A stretch of 64,000 nucleotides of DNA. Source: Acinetobacter johnsonii CIP 64.6 (GTDB taxonomy: Bacteria > Pseudomonadota > Gammaproteobacteria > Pseudomonadales > Moraxellaceae). The position numbers were made by a program, and so were the translations under genes. The notes beneath the pieces are model-generated. The model was not told the DNA's origin and made no database searches. It saw only the letters and a program-made list of their open reading frames with translations. Where the stretch lies: positions 62,001-126,000 of the forward strand of contig NZ_KB849230.1 in the NCBI RefSeq assembly GCF_000368045.1. Direction: 5' to 3'. Below are positions 17,800 through 26,353 of the stretch, in pieces. The stretch's first letter is position 1, and every line of letters begins with the position of its first letter.

Positions 17800-19845
17800 A
17801 TGGCTGCAGTCCATCAGTTGCAGGGGGTCGGAGCTGCCTCTGCTGCACTACTTGAAAAGTTGAATCTCTTCACTACAGATGATCTGCTGTTTCATCTGCC
17901 ACGAGACTATGAAGATCGTAGCACGATCATCCCCATGAACCAATTGACTGTGGGGCGTAGCTATTTACTCGAAGGCACGATTCAAGGTGTAGACTTTCCG
18001 CCGGGTAAACGTAAATCGATGGCGATTGGACTGCAAGACGACTTTGGCAAAGTGACTTTACGCTTTTACCATATCTATAAAGGCTTAACGGATCGCGCAA
18101 AGGTTGGCAACCGTCTGCGTATTTTTGGTGAAGTCCGTGTGGGTGCGCGTGGTCTGGAAATGTATCACCCCGAAATTCAACTCATTACAGAACATACGCC
18201 ACTTCCACAAACCCAACTGACTGCGATTTACCCCAGCACAGAAGGTCTGACGCAACCTAAGTTTCGTGAATACATCAAACAGGCTTTAGCCAAGCACAGT
18301 GATGATTTACCTGAACTGCTGCCCGCAAAATTTACCAATGGCTATGCACTTAAACAGGCGTTGGATTACATCCATCATCCTCCTGTAGATGCCAATATGC
18401 TGCAACTGAGCCAAGGCTCACACCCTGCCCAGCAACGTTTGATTTTTGAAGAGTTGGTTGCGCATCAGGTCAGTCTATTAAGCCGTCGCGCCTATATCCA
18501 ACAAATTGAAGCACCACGTATTTCTGCCAGTCGTCAGTTTGCCAAACAACTGCTCAGCAGCTTGCCTTTTGAAATGACCAATGCACAAAAGCGCGTCTCC
18601 AAAGAAATTGTACAAGACTTAAAACTTAATAAACCGATGTTACGTTTGGTTCAAGGCGATGTCGGTGCAGGCAAAACCTTGGTCGCTGGAGTCGCAGCCT
18701 GCCATGCCTTAGAGGAAGGTTGGCAAGTGGCGTTAATGGCACCGACTGAAATTTTGGCGGAACAACATTATCTCAATTTTAAAAAATGGTTTGAACCTTT
18801 GGGACTCAGTGTATCTTGGCTTTCAGGTAAACAAAAAGGCAAAGCACGTGCCACAGCCGAACAAGCAATTGTCGATGGCACAGCGCATCTGGTGGTGGGT
18901 ACACACGCCCTGTTTCAAGACAATGTCCGCTTTGCCAAACTTGGATTAGTAATTATTGATGAGCAGCACCGCTTCGGGGTCGATCAGCGCTTAGCCCTAC
19001 GCAATAAAGGCGCGCAGAATATGACCCCACATCAATTGGTCATGACCGCAACGCCGATTCCACGAACTTTAGCCATGTCTGCCTATGGAGACTTAGACAC
19101 GTCCGTGATTGATGAACTTCCACCCGGACGAACGCCGATTCAAACCGTGACCATTCAACTTGACCGTCGTGAAGAAGTCCTACAGCGTATTGCCAGCAAC
19201 TGCCTCGAAGGCAAACAAGCCTACTGGGTCTGCACCTTAGTTGAAGAGTCTGAAACCTTAGATGCTCAAGCTGCTGAAGCGACCTATTTAGAAATTAAAG
19301 AACGTTTCCCCGAACTCAATATTGGCCTCGTACATGGCAAAATGAAAGCCGACGAAAAACAAGCAGTGATGCAACAGTTTAAAGCCAATGAATTACAACT
19401 CTTGATTGCGACCACAGTGATTGAAGTGGGAGTCGATGTACCGAATGCCTCGATCATGGTGATTGAAAATGCGGAACGTTTAGGACTCTCTCAATTACAC
19501 CAATTACGTGGCCGTGTTGGTCGAGGTGCCAAGGCTAGCTTTTGCGCTCTGTTATATAAAAGCCCGCTGTCTCAAAATGGACAAGAACGCTTACGCGTCA
19601 TGCGGGAAACCAATGATGGCTTTTTAATTGCCGAAAAAGATTTGGAAATTCGTGGCCCTGGTGAATTGCTCGGTACCAAACAAACGGGTGATATGGGCTT
19701 TCGTGTGGCGAAACTAGAACGCGATGATCATTTGCTCAATCAGGCACATTATGTCGCAGCTCAGATTTTAAAAGACTATCCACAAAATGCTGAAGCCTTA
19801 CTGAAACGCTGGCTGCCTGAAGCACCACGCTATGCATATGTTTAG
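17800..19845 (+). CDS. recG: ATP-dependent DNA helicase RecG
   Basis: This 681-residue superfamily 2 helicase remodels stalled replication forks and branched DNA. The N-terminal wedge domain carries an OB fold (about residues 45-140). The helicase core has GDVGAGKT (Walker A), MAPTEILAEQH (Ia), IIDEQHRFG (DEQH box), MTATPIPRT (III) and QLRGRVGRG (VI). Length is typical. GAGGGG lies 5-10 nt before the ATG. It overlaps comF by 14 bp, implying co-translation. Confidence 0.96.
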   Translation: MAAVHQLQGVGAASAALLEKLNLFTTDDLLFHLPRDYEDRSTIIPMNQLTVGRSYLLEGTIQGVDFPPGKRKSMAIGLQDDFGKVTLRFYHIYKGLTDRAKVGNRLRIFGEVRVGARGLEMYHPEIQLITEHTPLPQTQLTAIYPSTEGLTQPKFREYIKQALAKHSDDLPELLPAKFTNGYALKQALDYIHHPPVDANMLQLSQGSHPAQQRLIFEELVAHQVSLLSRRAYIQQIEAPRISASRQFAKQLLSSLPFEMTNAQKRVSKEIVQDLKLNKPMLRLVQGDVGAGKTLVAGVAACHALEEGWQVALMAPTEILAEQHYLNFKKWFEPLGLSVSWLSGKQKGKARATAEQAIVDGTAHLVVGTHALFQDNVRFAKLGLVIIDEQHRFGVDQRLALRNKGAQNMTPHQLVMTATPIPRTLAMSAYGDLDTSVIDELPPGRTPIQTVTIQLDRREEVLQRIASNCLEGKQAYWVCTLVEESETLDAQAAEATYLEIKERFPELNIGLVHGKMKADEKQAVMQQFKANELQLLIATTVIEVGVDVPNASIMVIENAERLGLSQLHQLRGRVGRGAKASFCALLYKSPLSQNGQERLRVMRETNDGFLIAEKDLEIRGPGELLGTKQTGDMGFRVAKLERDDHLLNQAHYVAAQILKDYPQNAEALLKRWLPEAPRYAYV

Positions 19846-20479
19846 TCATCTGCTACATACTGCCAAACAGTTGCTACACAGAGCACAGCCCTGTCAGTTG
19901 TGTGGCATTGTACGCGCAGATCTACATTCGGTCTGTTTGGATTGCTGGCAACAACTCCCACTGCATCCACAGACCATTGAAAAACAAGAGCTGAGTATTC
20001 ATGTGGCGGGACATTATCAATATCCTTTAGATCATCTTATTCAGCAGTTCAAATATGAACAACAACTGCATTGGCAGCCTCTACTGTCAGGCATTCTTCA
20101 GCAAATTCGCTTCCCTAAAGTGCAAGCAATTGTTCCAATGCCGATTTCGAGCCAGCGTTTAGCCGAACGTGGCTATAACCAATCAATGATCCTCGCCAAA
20201 GACTTAGCCAAGCAGCTAAATGTGCCCATTTGGCAACCTGTGATACGACTGCATCAACATTCACAAAAAGGACTCAGTCGACTGGAACGCTTAGATCAAA
20301 TTCATCAACAGTTTAAAATCGATCCACAGCAACGTCAGTACGTAAAACTCTACCGACGTGTTTTGATTTTGGATGATGTCGTGACCACAGGCAGCTCCAT
20401 TCAGGCACTGACTTTACAACTTGAACAATTGGGTTGTCATAAAGTCAGCGCCGCGTGTATTGCCTATGCACTTGAATAA
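19832..20479 (+). CDS. comF: ComF-family phosphoribosyltransferase-like protein
   Basis: A 215-residue ComF protein, a family linked to DNA uptake in naturally competent bacteria. The N-terminus has a zinc-finger-like pair of cysteine clusters (CQLCGIV and CLDCWQQ). The C-terminal PRTase signature is VLILDDVVTTGSS, and a conserved RGYNQS segment lies at about residue 110. Two ATGs (19832, 19838) are possible. It overlaps the end of recG. Acinetobacter species are often competent, but this window holds no other competence gene. Confidence 0.85.
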   Translation: MHMFSHLLHTAKQLLHRAQPCQLCGIVRADLHSVCLDCWQQLPLHPQTIEKQELSIHVAGHYQYPLDHLIQQFKYEQQLHWQPLLSGILQQIRFPKVQAIVPMPISSQRLAERGYNQSMILAKDLAKQLNVPIWQPVIRLHQHSQKGLSRLERLDQIHQQFKIDPQQRQYVKLYRRVLILDDVVTTGSSIQALTLQLEQLGCHKVSAACIAYALE

Positions 20480-20884
20480 TTAGACTACGTCAATCAGCAA
20501 ATGTTCACGTACCCATGGCATGACCACCTCAGTGGTTAGCGGTGCAAGTGCAGCCTGCTGGTCATTCAAACTGACCCATTTCATTTCTGCAATTTCAGCC
20601 GCAATTTGTGGCGCTTGCTGAAGCTGAACATGGTAAACATAGCTCACCAATTTAAAATCAGGTTCATTGGCAGTGGCAGTTTCAAAACGACCAACAAACT
20701 GTTCAATCGTCGCATCACTTCCAATTTCCTCCCGAATCTCACGCAGCATGGTTTGCTCAGGTGCTTCATTGGGCTCAAGCTTACCACCCACTTGCATAAA
20801 ACATGCGGTGTTCTGCTTACGCACCAACAAAAGCTGCTGCTGTTCATTCACAATAATAGCCGCAGCGACAGTAATCACCTTCAT
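20480..20884 (-). CDS. Nudix hydrolase (MutT-like)
   Basis: A 134-residue protein with a complete Nudix box, G-X5-E-X7-REIREEIG (starting GGKLEPNEAPEQ). Such enzymes cleave nucleoside diphosphate derivatives; the substrate here is not known. Its start overlaps the end of the LOG-family gene by 4 bp, so the two are translationally coupled. It converges on comF with no gap. Confidence 0.87.
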   Translation of the reverse strand: MKVITVAAAIIVNEQQQLLLVRKQNTACFMQVGGKLEPNEAPEQTMLREIREEIGSDATIEQFVGRFETATANEPDFKLVSYVYHVQLQQAPQIAAEIAEMKWVSLNDQQAALAPLTTEVVMPWVREHLLIDVV

Positions 20885-21480
20885 GCTTTGACATCCAACA
20901 ACTCAGGATCAACCATGCCCCACTTCGGTTCAGGTGCTTGGAACTGATCCATCTGCTTTAAAATTGCTTTCACTGAATCCGATACAATCAGGCTGTCGGT
21001 AAAGCGTGCATGGGTAAAGCCTTTGTCGGTGGTCATCTTTAGGAATTTAAGTAAATCATCATAAAAGCCATTTACATTTAAAAAGGCATTCGGCTTGAGG
21101 TGAATGCCGAGCTGAGCCCACGTCCATTGTTCAAAAATTTCTTCTAAAGTCCCTGCGCCGCCAGGCATTGCAATAAATCCATCCGACAAGGCTGACATTT
21201 TCAGTTTACGCTCTTGCATGTCTTTAACGACATGTAACTCGGTCAGACCTTGATGCGCCAGCTCACGATCCACCAGCACGTGTGGAATCACGCCAATCAC
21301 TTGACCGCCTGCCTCTAATGCACTGTCTGCCACAATACCCATTAAGCCCGAACGACCACCACCATAGACCAAGGTTTTGCCTTGTTCTGCAATGGCGTGT
21401 CCAACCTGACGTGCTGTTTCGGAAAAGATTTGATCTGAACCTAATGCGGAACCACAAAAGATCGCAATTGAATTTGTCAT
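20881..21480 (-). CDS. LOG-family protein (cytokinin riboside phosphoribohydrolase-like)
   Basis: A 199-residue Rossmann-like protein of the TIGR00730 family, which removes the base from nucleoside monophosphates. It shows the defining motifs GGGRSGLMG and PGGAGTLEE, separated by about 60 residues. A role in nucleotide salvage or clean-up fits the coupled Nudix gene. About 150 bp upstream separate it from divergent corA. Confidence 0.85.
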   Translation of the reverse strand: MTNSIAIFCGSALGSDQIFSETARQVGHAIAEQGKTLVYGGGRSGLMGIVADSALEAGGQVIGVIPHVLVDRELAHQGLTELHVVKDMQERKLKMSALSDGFIAMPGGAGTLEEIFEQWTWAQLGIHLKPNAFLNVNGFYDDLLKFLKMTTDKGFTHARFTDSLIVSDSVKAILKQMDQFQAPEPKWGMVDPELLDVKA

Positions 21481-21632
21481 TTTTTACTCTGATATTTAAT
21501 TGTCATGCAACTTCACTAAAATGAATGGATATTTTTTAGCAATTTAACCATTCGATCAGTGTTTTTATTGCAATCCTTGTCTAAAATACACCCATCCACT
21601 TCAACCATTACTGCGCAAAGGAGAAAGACGGC

Positions 21633-22646
21633 ATGCTTGAAGCCTTTTACGCCACAGAGCGCGGTAGCTTAGAAGACATCACCATTAATGGCGATTTCGA
21701 TCTTCAGCCCGATTTGGTCTGGCTTGACCTCATTGCTCCCTCCCAAGAAGAACAACAGTGGATTTTAGATGCATATGAACAAAATTTACCTACGCTAAAA
21801 TCACTCGAAGACATTTCATCTTCAGCTCGATTCTACCGTGATGACGACGGTATTTTGCATATCAGTACGTATTTTTTAACGAAAAATAAAAACTATCAAG
21901 TCGATGGTGAGCCTGAAGAAAGCAGCGGTGCCCTTGCCACGGTACAAACTGTCGCTTTCATTTTGCATAAAGAACGGCTCTTTACCCTTCGTGGGGAAAA
22001 ATTGGTGGCGTTCCGTGCCTTTCGTGCGCGTGCGCGCCGCAATGACTACGAAATCGACTATAAAGATCCAACGTGGATCTTACTCGGTTTACTCGAGGCC
22101 AAGCTGGACGAGCTTGCGGATATCTTAGAAGATATCCACAAGGACTTGGAAAAGTATTCCACAGAAGTACTGAATAACCGTCACCGCGAGATGATTCTCG
22201 ACTTAGATGACATGATTACCCGTCTGGCACACTTGGAAGATATGCTTGGAAAAGCACAGTTGTGTTTGATTGACTTACGCCGTGTACTGACCTTTCTATC
22301 ACGCCCACGTGCTTTAGGCAGTCATATTTATGATGCAGACATTCGAGAGCTCAGTGAAGACGTTCGCTCACTGGTTGAGCACGATGCCTTCTTGTTCCAA
22401 AAAGTGCGATTCTTACTGGATACCACCTCAGGCTTCATTAACACCGAACAGAATGACACTATTCGTCGCTTCTCTATCTTACCCAGTATGCTCGCTCCAC
22501 CAATGCTGATTGCCAGTATTTACGGCATGAACACCGATGTGTTGCCTTTTGCCAAAGGCGGCACCAGTTTTATTGTGGTGAGCCTGATCTTAATGGCCTT
22601 CTTGATTGGTCCGCTCATTTACTTCCGCTGGAAGAAATGGATTTGA
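21633..22646 (+). CDS. corA: CorA-family Mg2+/Co2+ transporter
   Basis: A 337-residue pentameric divalent-cation channel. A long, charged cytoplasmic N-terminal domain is followed by two C-terminal transmembrane helices, with the selectivity motif YGMN at the end of the first (SIYGMNTD) and a basic tail. AAAGGAG precedes the ATG. It has no operon partner, and a bidirectional terminator lies between it and mlaB. Confidence 0.93.
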   Translation: MLEAFYATERGSLEDITINGDFDLQPDLVWLDLIAPSQEEQQWILDAYEQNLPTLKSLEDISSSARFYRDDDGILHISTYFLTKNKNYQVDGEPEESSGALATVQTVAFILHKERLFTLRGEKLVAFRAFRARARRNDYEIDYKDPTWILLGLLEAKLDELADILEDIHKDLEKYSTEVLNNRHREMILDLDDMITRLAHLEDMLGKAQLCLIDLRRVLTFLSRPRALGSHIYDADIRELSEDVRSLVEHDAFLFQKVRFLLDTTSGFINTEQNDTIRRFSILPSMLAPPMLIASIYGMNTDVLPFAKGGTSFIVVSLILMAFLIGPLIYFRWKKWI

Positions 22647-22697
22647 GTACACGTTAAAACATTGCTTTTCCTCATAGATTTAAGAAACGCAATAAAT

Positions 22698-22725
22698 AAA
22701 AAAAGCACCTTAGAGTGCTTTTTTT
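22698..22725. terminator. bidirectional terminator between corA and mlaB
   Basis: Hairpin AAAAAAAGCAC / GTGCTTTTTTT with a short loop; it serves both convergent transcripts. Confidence 0.88.
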
Positions 22726-22727
22726 AT

Positions 22728-23015
22728 TTAAGGGATTAACTTTAAGTCATCCTGTAAATGACAGGCTTGAATCACTTTCATCATTTTTTCAGGTACAGCT
22801 TTAAAATGTAAACTATGTGCATCGGGTGTTTGACGCAACCAACGCACCAATACTGCCAGTGCTAGTGTACTACCATGCTCAAGCTGGGCCAGATTCACCA
22901 CCACAGGATAAGACTGTGACTGAATCACCTTTAGACCTTGTTGATAGTAGCTTTCAGCATTGTCATATGTAATCTGACCTGAAAGCTGCATTTCCTGATT
23001 GCTAAAGTTAATCAC
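22728..23015 (-). CDS. mlaB: STAS-domain protein MlaB
   Basis: A 95-residue cytoplasmic STAS protein that stabilises and regulates the MlaFE ATPase. The hydrophobic core strand PVVVNLAQLEHGSTLALAV matches a STAS fold. It is the last gene of the mla operon, 11 bp after mlaC, in the same order as E. coli mlaFEDCB. Position is the strongest support, since STAS domains diverge quickly. Confidence 0.88.
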   Translation of the reverse strand: MINFSNQEMQLSGQITYDNAESYYQQGLKVIQSQSYPVVVNLAQLEHGSTLALAVLVRWLRQTPDAHSLHFKAVPEKMMKVIQACHLQDDLKLIP

Positions 23016-23026
23016 CTTTCACCTAC

Positions 23027-23662
23027 TTATTTTTTCTTTTCAACCGCAGCTTCTGCATCAGGTTGGAAGTTTGCAATCGCTTTATCTAGGTCGCCGCCAT
23101 TACGTTTAACTGTTGCCGCGAACTGATTACGGAACTGTAAACCAAGGTCAATACCCGACACATTGATATTACGGATTTTCCATTGGTTGCCTTTATCCGC
23201 CAACTGGAAAGACACTGGGATTTTTTCGCCTTTGTTATTAAAGTCGATCGTCACCACAGGGTTTTTGCTATTGGTTTCTTTATACGGACGGATGGTATAT
23301 GTCTGATTGCTGAACTTCGCAAATGCAGTACCGTAGTTTTCAATCAGTGTTTCACGGAAATTATTTTCAAACTTCGCGCGTTGTGCAGCTGTACTGTACT
23401 GATTGGTTGCATAAGTCCCCATCACAATACGAGAAAACGCTTGTGAATCCACATATGGGTCTAAGTTTTGACGAACAATCGTTTTCACCGCAGCTGGGTT
23501 GTTTTGGAGTTTGGCATGATCCGCTTTTAAACGCGCAATCAAACCATCTGCCACTTTTTTAACAAAAGCAGGTGGTGCTTCACTTGGTGCTGCAAAAGCA
23601 GTACCCGCAAACATTGTAGTTAAAATGCTAGCTGTCAGTGTTTGTTTCAATAAAGTATTCAC
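23027..23662 (-). CDS. mlaC: periplasmic phospholipid-binding protein MlaC
   Basis: A 211-residue protein with a cleavable signal peptide (MNTLLKQTLTASILTTMFAG, likely cut after AFA). It ferries phospholipids between the outer-membrane MlaA and the MlaFEDB complex. The family pattern is visible: DPYVDSQAFSRIVMG near 70-85, and the C-terminal GNQWKIRNINVSGIDLG. It lies 20 bp after mlaD. Confidence 0.93.
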   Translation of the reverse strand: MNTLLKQTLTASILTTMFAGTAFAAPSEAPPAFVKKVADGLIARLKADHAKLQNNPAAVKTIVRQNLDPYVDSQAFSRIVMGTYATNQYSTAAQRAKFENNFRETLIENYGTAFAKFSNQTYTIRPYKETNSKNPVVTIDFNNKGEKIPVSFQLADKGNQWKIRNINVSGIDLGLQFRNQFAATVKRNGGDLDKAIANFQPDAEAAVEKKK

Positions 23663-23682
23663 TACAATTGGTCCTCTTCAAA

Positions 23683-24357
23683 TCATTCAACAAATGACAC
23701 GTTGGCATCTGCTGTTTCAGCAGTTTCAGGTTGCTCAGTTGTTGCTGAAGCATCTTTCGATTTACCTGCACCGCCCGTAATAAATTTAGTAATTAAGTCT
23801 TCTAGGTCCATTGTGCCTTGGGTATTGCCAATGCTTTCACCACGTTTCACGTAGTTCAAACCACCCCCTGGAACAATTTTCAAGTACTTCTCCCCTAGCA
23901 GACCATTGGTTGCCACCATAATATAAGCATCTTCATCAATGCTGGTGATGGACTTCATGTTCGCAATAAGTTGCTTTTCCATTTCTTTTTGTTGCGCAGC
24001 ATCCGCAGCGGTATAGTCGCTACTGTAACGAAGCTCTTCAAGTGCATTCTTTTCAACTTCTTTGAGTTGTGCTGCATTAAAGGTCGTTAATTTACCATCT
24101 AAAGAAAAAGAAACCGTCGCTAAACGTGTCACAGGGTCTAAGCTAATTTGATCAACTTGACCAATTTTCACCCCACTCATCGTCACTTTCGCACGTGGTT
24201 TTAAACCATTTACATTATCGAAGGTTGCACTCATTTCATAGCGATCACTGAGATTTGATCCCACCAAACCACTCACTCGCATCGCAATAAAGAACAAAGC
24301 GATACCGAATAAAATGACAAATATGCCGACTGCCAGCTCACTTGCACGTGATTTCAT
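23683..24357 (-). CDS. mlaD: MCE-domain phospholipid transport protein MlaD
   Basis: A 224-residue inner-membrane-anchored protein with one N-terminal transmembrane helix (about residues 8-28) and an MCE domain (about 40-180: TFDNVNGLKPRAKVTMSGV, LLGEKYLKI). It forms the hexameric ring on the Mla ABC transporter. The C-terminal tail is Ala/Thr/Glu-rich. Its start overlaps the mlaE stop by one base (TAATG). Confidence 0.94.
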   Translation of the reverse strand: MKSRASELAVGIFVILFGIALFFIAMRVSGLVGSNLSDRYEMSATFDNVNGLKPRAKVTMSGVKIGQVDQISLDPVTRLATVSFSLDGKLTTFNAAQLKEVEKNALEELRYSSDYTAADAAQQKEMEKQLIANMKSITSIDEDAYIMVATNGLLGEKYLKIVPGGGLNYVKRGESIGNTQGTMDLEDLITKFITGGAGKSKDASATTEQPETAETADANVSFVE

Positions 24358-25136
24358 TAAACACCTCCAAACATGACCGCAGTCAACACAAAATCAAAAC
24401 CTAAAACACAGAGCGATGAATACACCACAGTGCGTGTGGTTGATGTCGCAATACCTTCAGATGTCGGTTCACAGGCATAGCCTTGATACACCGCAATCCA
24501 TGTACAAATTAAAGCAAAAACAAAACTTTTAATGATGGTGCCATTCAGGACATCTTTATAGAACTCTACGCTACTTTGAATGCCACTCCAGTAAGAGCCT
24601 TCATCTGCACCCAAGAAGTCCACACCCACCATTTTACCGCCCATAATCCCCACCGCAGCGAAGATGACAGACAACATCGGCAAACTAAAAATACCGGCCC
24701 AAAGTCGCGGTGAAATTACACGTTTAAGTGGATCAACCCCGATCATTTCCATACTGGACAACTGCTCTGTAGCTTTCATTAAGCCAATCTCAGCCGTTAA
24801 TGCAGAACCCGCACGACCTGCAAACAGCAATGCTGCAACCACAGGTGCTAACTCACGTAGTAAGGTCAAAGCAACTGCTGTACCCAGCATCGCTTCACTA
24901 CCAAAGGTCACCAAGATGCTATACATCTGCAACCCGAGGACAGCACCAATAAATAGCCCTGACACCACAATAATAAGCAGTGATAACACCCCAACACGGT
25001 ACATTTGGTAAACAAATAACCGAACACCTAAAGCAGTGGGCATCGAAAATAAAATTTGTAATAACATCAGGCTGGCAACACCAATGCCGCGAACCCGTTC
25101 AATCACGCGTCGACCTAAGAGTGCTATCGCATTCAT
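24357..25136 (-). CDS. mlaE: ABC transporter permease MlaE
   Basis: A 259-residue integral membrane permease of the phospholipid-asymmetry ABC transporter. Several hydrophobic helices are clear, with the family segments ELAPVVAALLFAGRAGSALT and ATEQLSSMEMIGVDPL. It overlaps mlaF by 4 bp, so the two are translationally coupled. Confidence 0.94.
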   Translation of the reverse strand: MNAIALLGRRVIERVRGIGVASLMLLQILFSMPTALGVRLFVYQMYRVGVLSLLIIVVSGLFIGAVLGLQMYSILVTFGSEAMLGTAVALTLLRELAPVVAALLFAGRAGSALTAEIGLMKATEQLSSMEMIGVDPLKRVISPRLWAGIFSLPMLSVIFAAVGIMGGKMVGVDFLGADEGSYWSGIQSSVEFYKDVLNGTIIKSFVFALICTWIAVYQGYACEPTSEGIATSTTRTVVYSSLCVLGFDFVLTAVMFGGV

Positions 25137-25951
25137 GCTTGCACCTCAGTATTTAGATATGCCTTATGGCTAAATTGATAATCGACAGGCCCTTCAACTG
25201 CACCTGTTAAAAACTGTTTAACAAACGGAGAGGCATTCGCCTGTAACTGTTCAGGCGTGCCTTCACCTTGCACCTTACCTTCAGCAACAACATAGATATA
25301 GTCTGCGATCGATAAGGTTTCAGCCACATCATGCGAGACAATAATTGTTGTTAAATCAAGAGCTTCTCGCAATGATCGAATCAGACGTGTAAGTACACCC
25401 TTCACAATTGGATCTTGTCCTGCAAATGGCTCATCGTACATGATCAGCTCAGGATCCAGTGCAATTGCACGTGCCAAAGCAACACGACGGTTCATCCCAC
25501 CTGAGAGCTCAGAAGGCATCATCTGTTCTGCGCCACGTAAGCCGACAGATTCTAGTTTTAAAGATATAATTTCTGACAGTAAATGCTCAGGCAGCTTGGT
25601 ATGTGCTCTTATCGGAAAGGCCACATTTTCATACACCGACATATCGGTAAACAATGCGCCACTTTGAAAAAGCATGCCCATACGCGCACGCGCAGCGAAT
25701 AACTCTTTGCGTGACATTTTCGCAATATTTTGCCCATCAAAAAGCACTTCACCTTGGTCAGGGGTCAATTGACCGCCAATTAAACGCAGTAAAGTGGTTT
25801 TACCTGTACCCGATGGTCCCATAATGCCCGTAATTTGACCCTGTCGAATTTTTAAATTGACCTGATCATAAATGACACGTTCCCCTCGCTTAAAGCTCAG
25901 ATCTTTGACCTCAATGAGGGCTTGAGCAGTCAGAGGCGCTTGATTATTCAT
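25133..25951 (-). CDS. mlaF: ABC transporter ATPase MlaF
   Basis: A 272-residue ABC ATPase that powers MlaFEDB. The motifs are Walker A GPSGTGKTT, signature LSGGMNRRVALARA and Walker B LIMYDEPFAGQDP, then the H-loop histidine in IIVSHDVAE. It is the first gene of the operon, and a promoter is expected in the AT-rich region 25952-26300. The five genes run 25951 to 22728 without a gap over 20 bp. Confidence 0.95.
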   Translation of the reverse strand: MNNQAPLTAQALIEVKDLSFKRGERVIYDQVNLKIRQGQITGIMGPSGTGKTTLLRLIGGQLTPDQGEVLFDGQNIAKMSRKELFAARARMGMLFQSGALFTDMSVYENVAFPIRAHTKLPEHLLSEIISLKLESVGLRGAEQMMPSELSGGMNRRVALARAIALDPELIMYDEPFAGQDPIVKGVLTRLIRSLREALDLTTIIVSHDVAETLSIADYIYVVAEGKVQGEGTPEQLQANASPFVKQFLTGAVEGPVDYQFSHKAYLNTEVQA

Positions 25952-26310
25952 AGCTGTGCGTTTTCCTGCATTTTTTCAGCATGCATACTATAAAGGATTA
26001 AAAAAAGATATGTTAGCGTATTCCGTGTCTAATTTTGTGCACGAATTGATTTCAGTTGGTTGTATTTATATTTATTTGAACGGCGAAAACAAGCTACATA
26101 AGATGAATTGCTTCATCCATAACGACTATAGACAAAGAAAAGAATGTTGCAAATCAGCAAAAAGAGTCCGAGATAATGTGCCATATTGACCTCTTTCACG
26201 TCAGAGAGTGTGACGATTGATTCAACCTCATTATTGTGCATCATTATTATCAATACAATTAAAATATGACTCAGTATACATTTTAATTTATTTTTTTACA
26301 GCCGTAGACA
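25952..26310. other. AT-rich intergenic region upstream of mlaF
   Basis: About 360 bp between mlaF and the helicase terminator. It should hold the mla promoter. A 77-codon plus-strand frame (25956-26189) lacks a ribosome-binding site and any recognisable domain and is not called. Confidence 0.4.
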
Positions 26311-26341
26311 AAAAAAAACCAGTGTTTCCACTGGTTTTTTT
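26311..26341. terminator. terminator downstream of the DEAD-box helicase
   Basis: Hairpin CCAGTG / CACTGG with a four-nt loop, flanked by eight A and seven T. It lies just beyond the minus-strand stop of the helicase. Confidence 0.88.
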
Positions 26342-26353
26342 ATTCATTCAGAA

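Noticed and set aside
25956..26189. A 77-codon plus-strand frame upstream of mlaF
   Set aside because: There is no ribosome-binding site or recognisable domain, and it covers the expected mla promoter.
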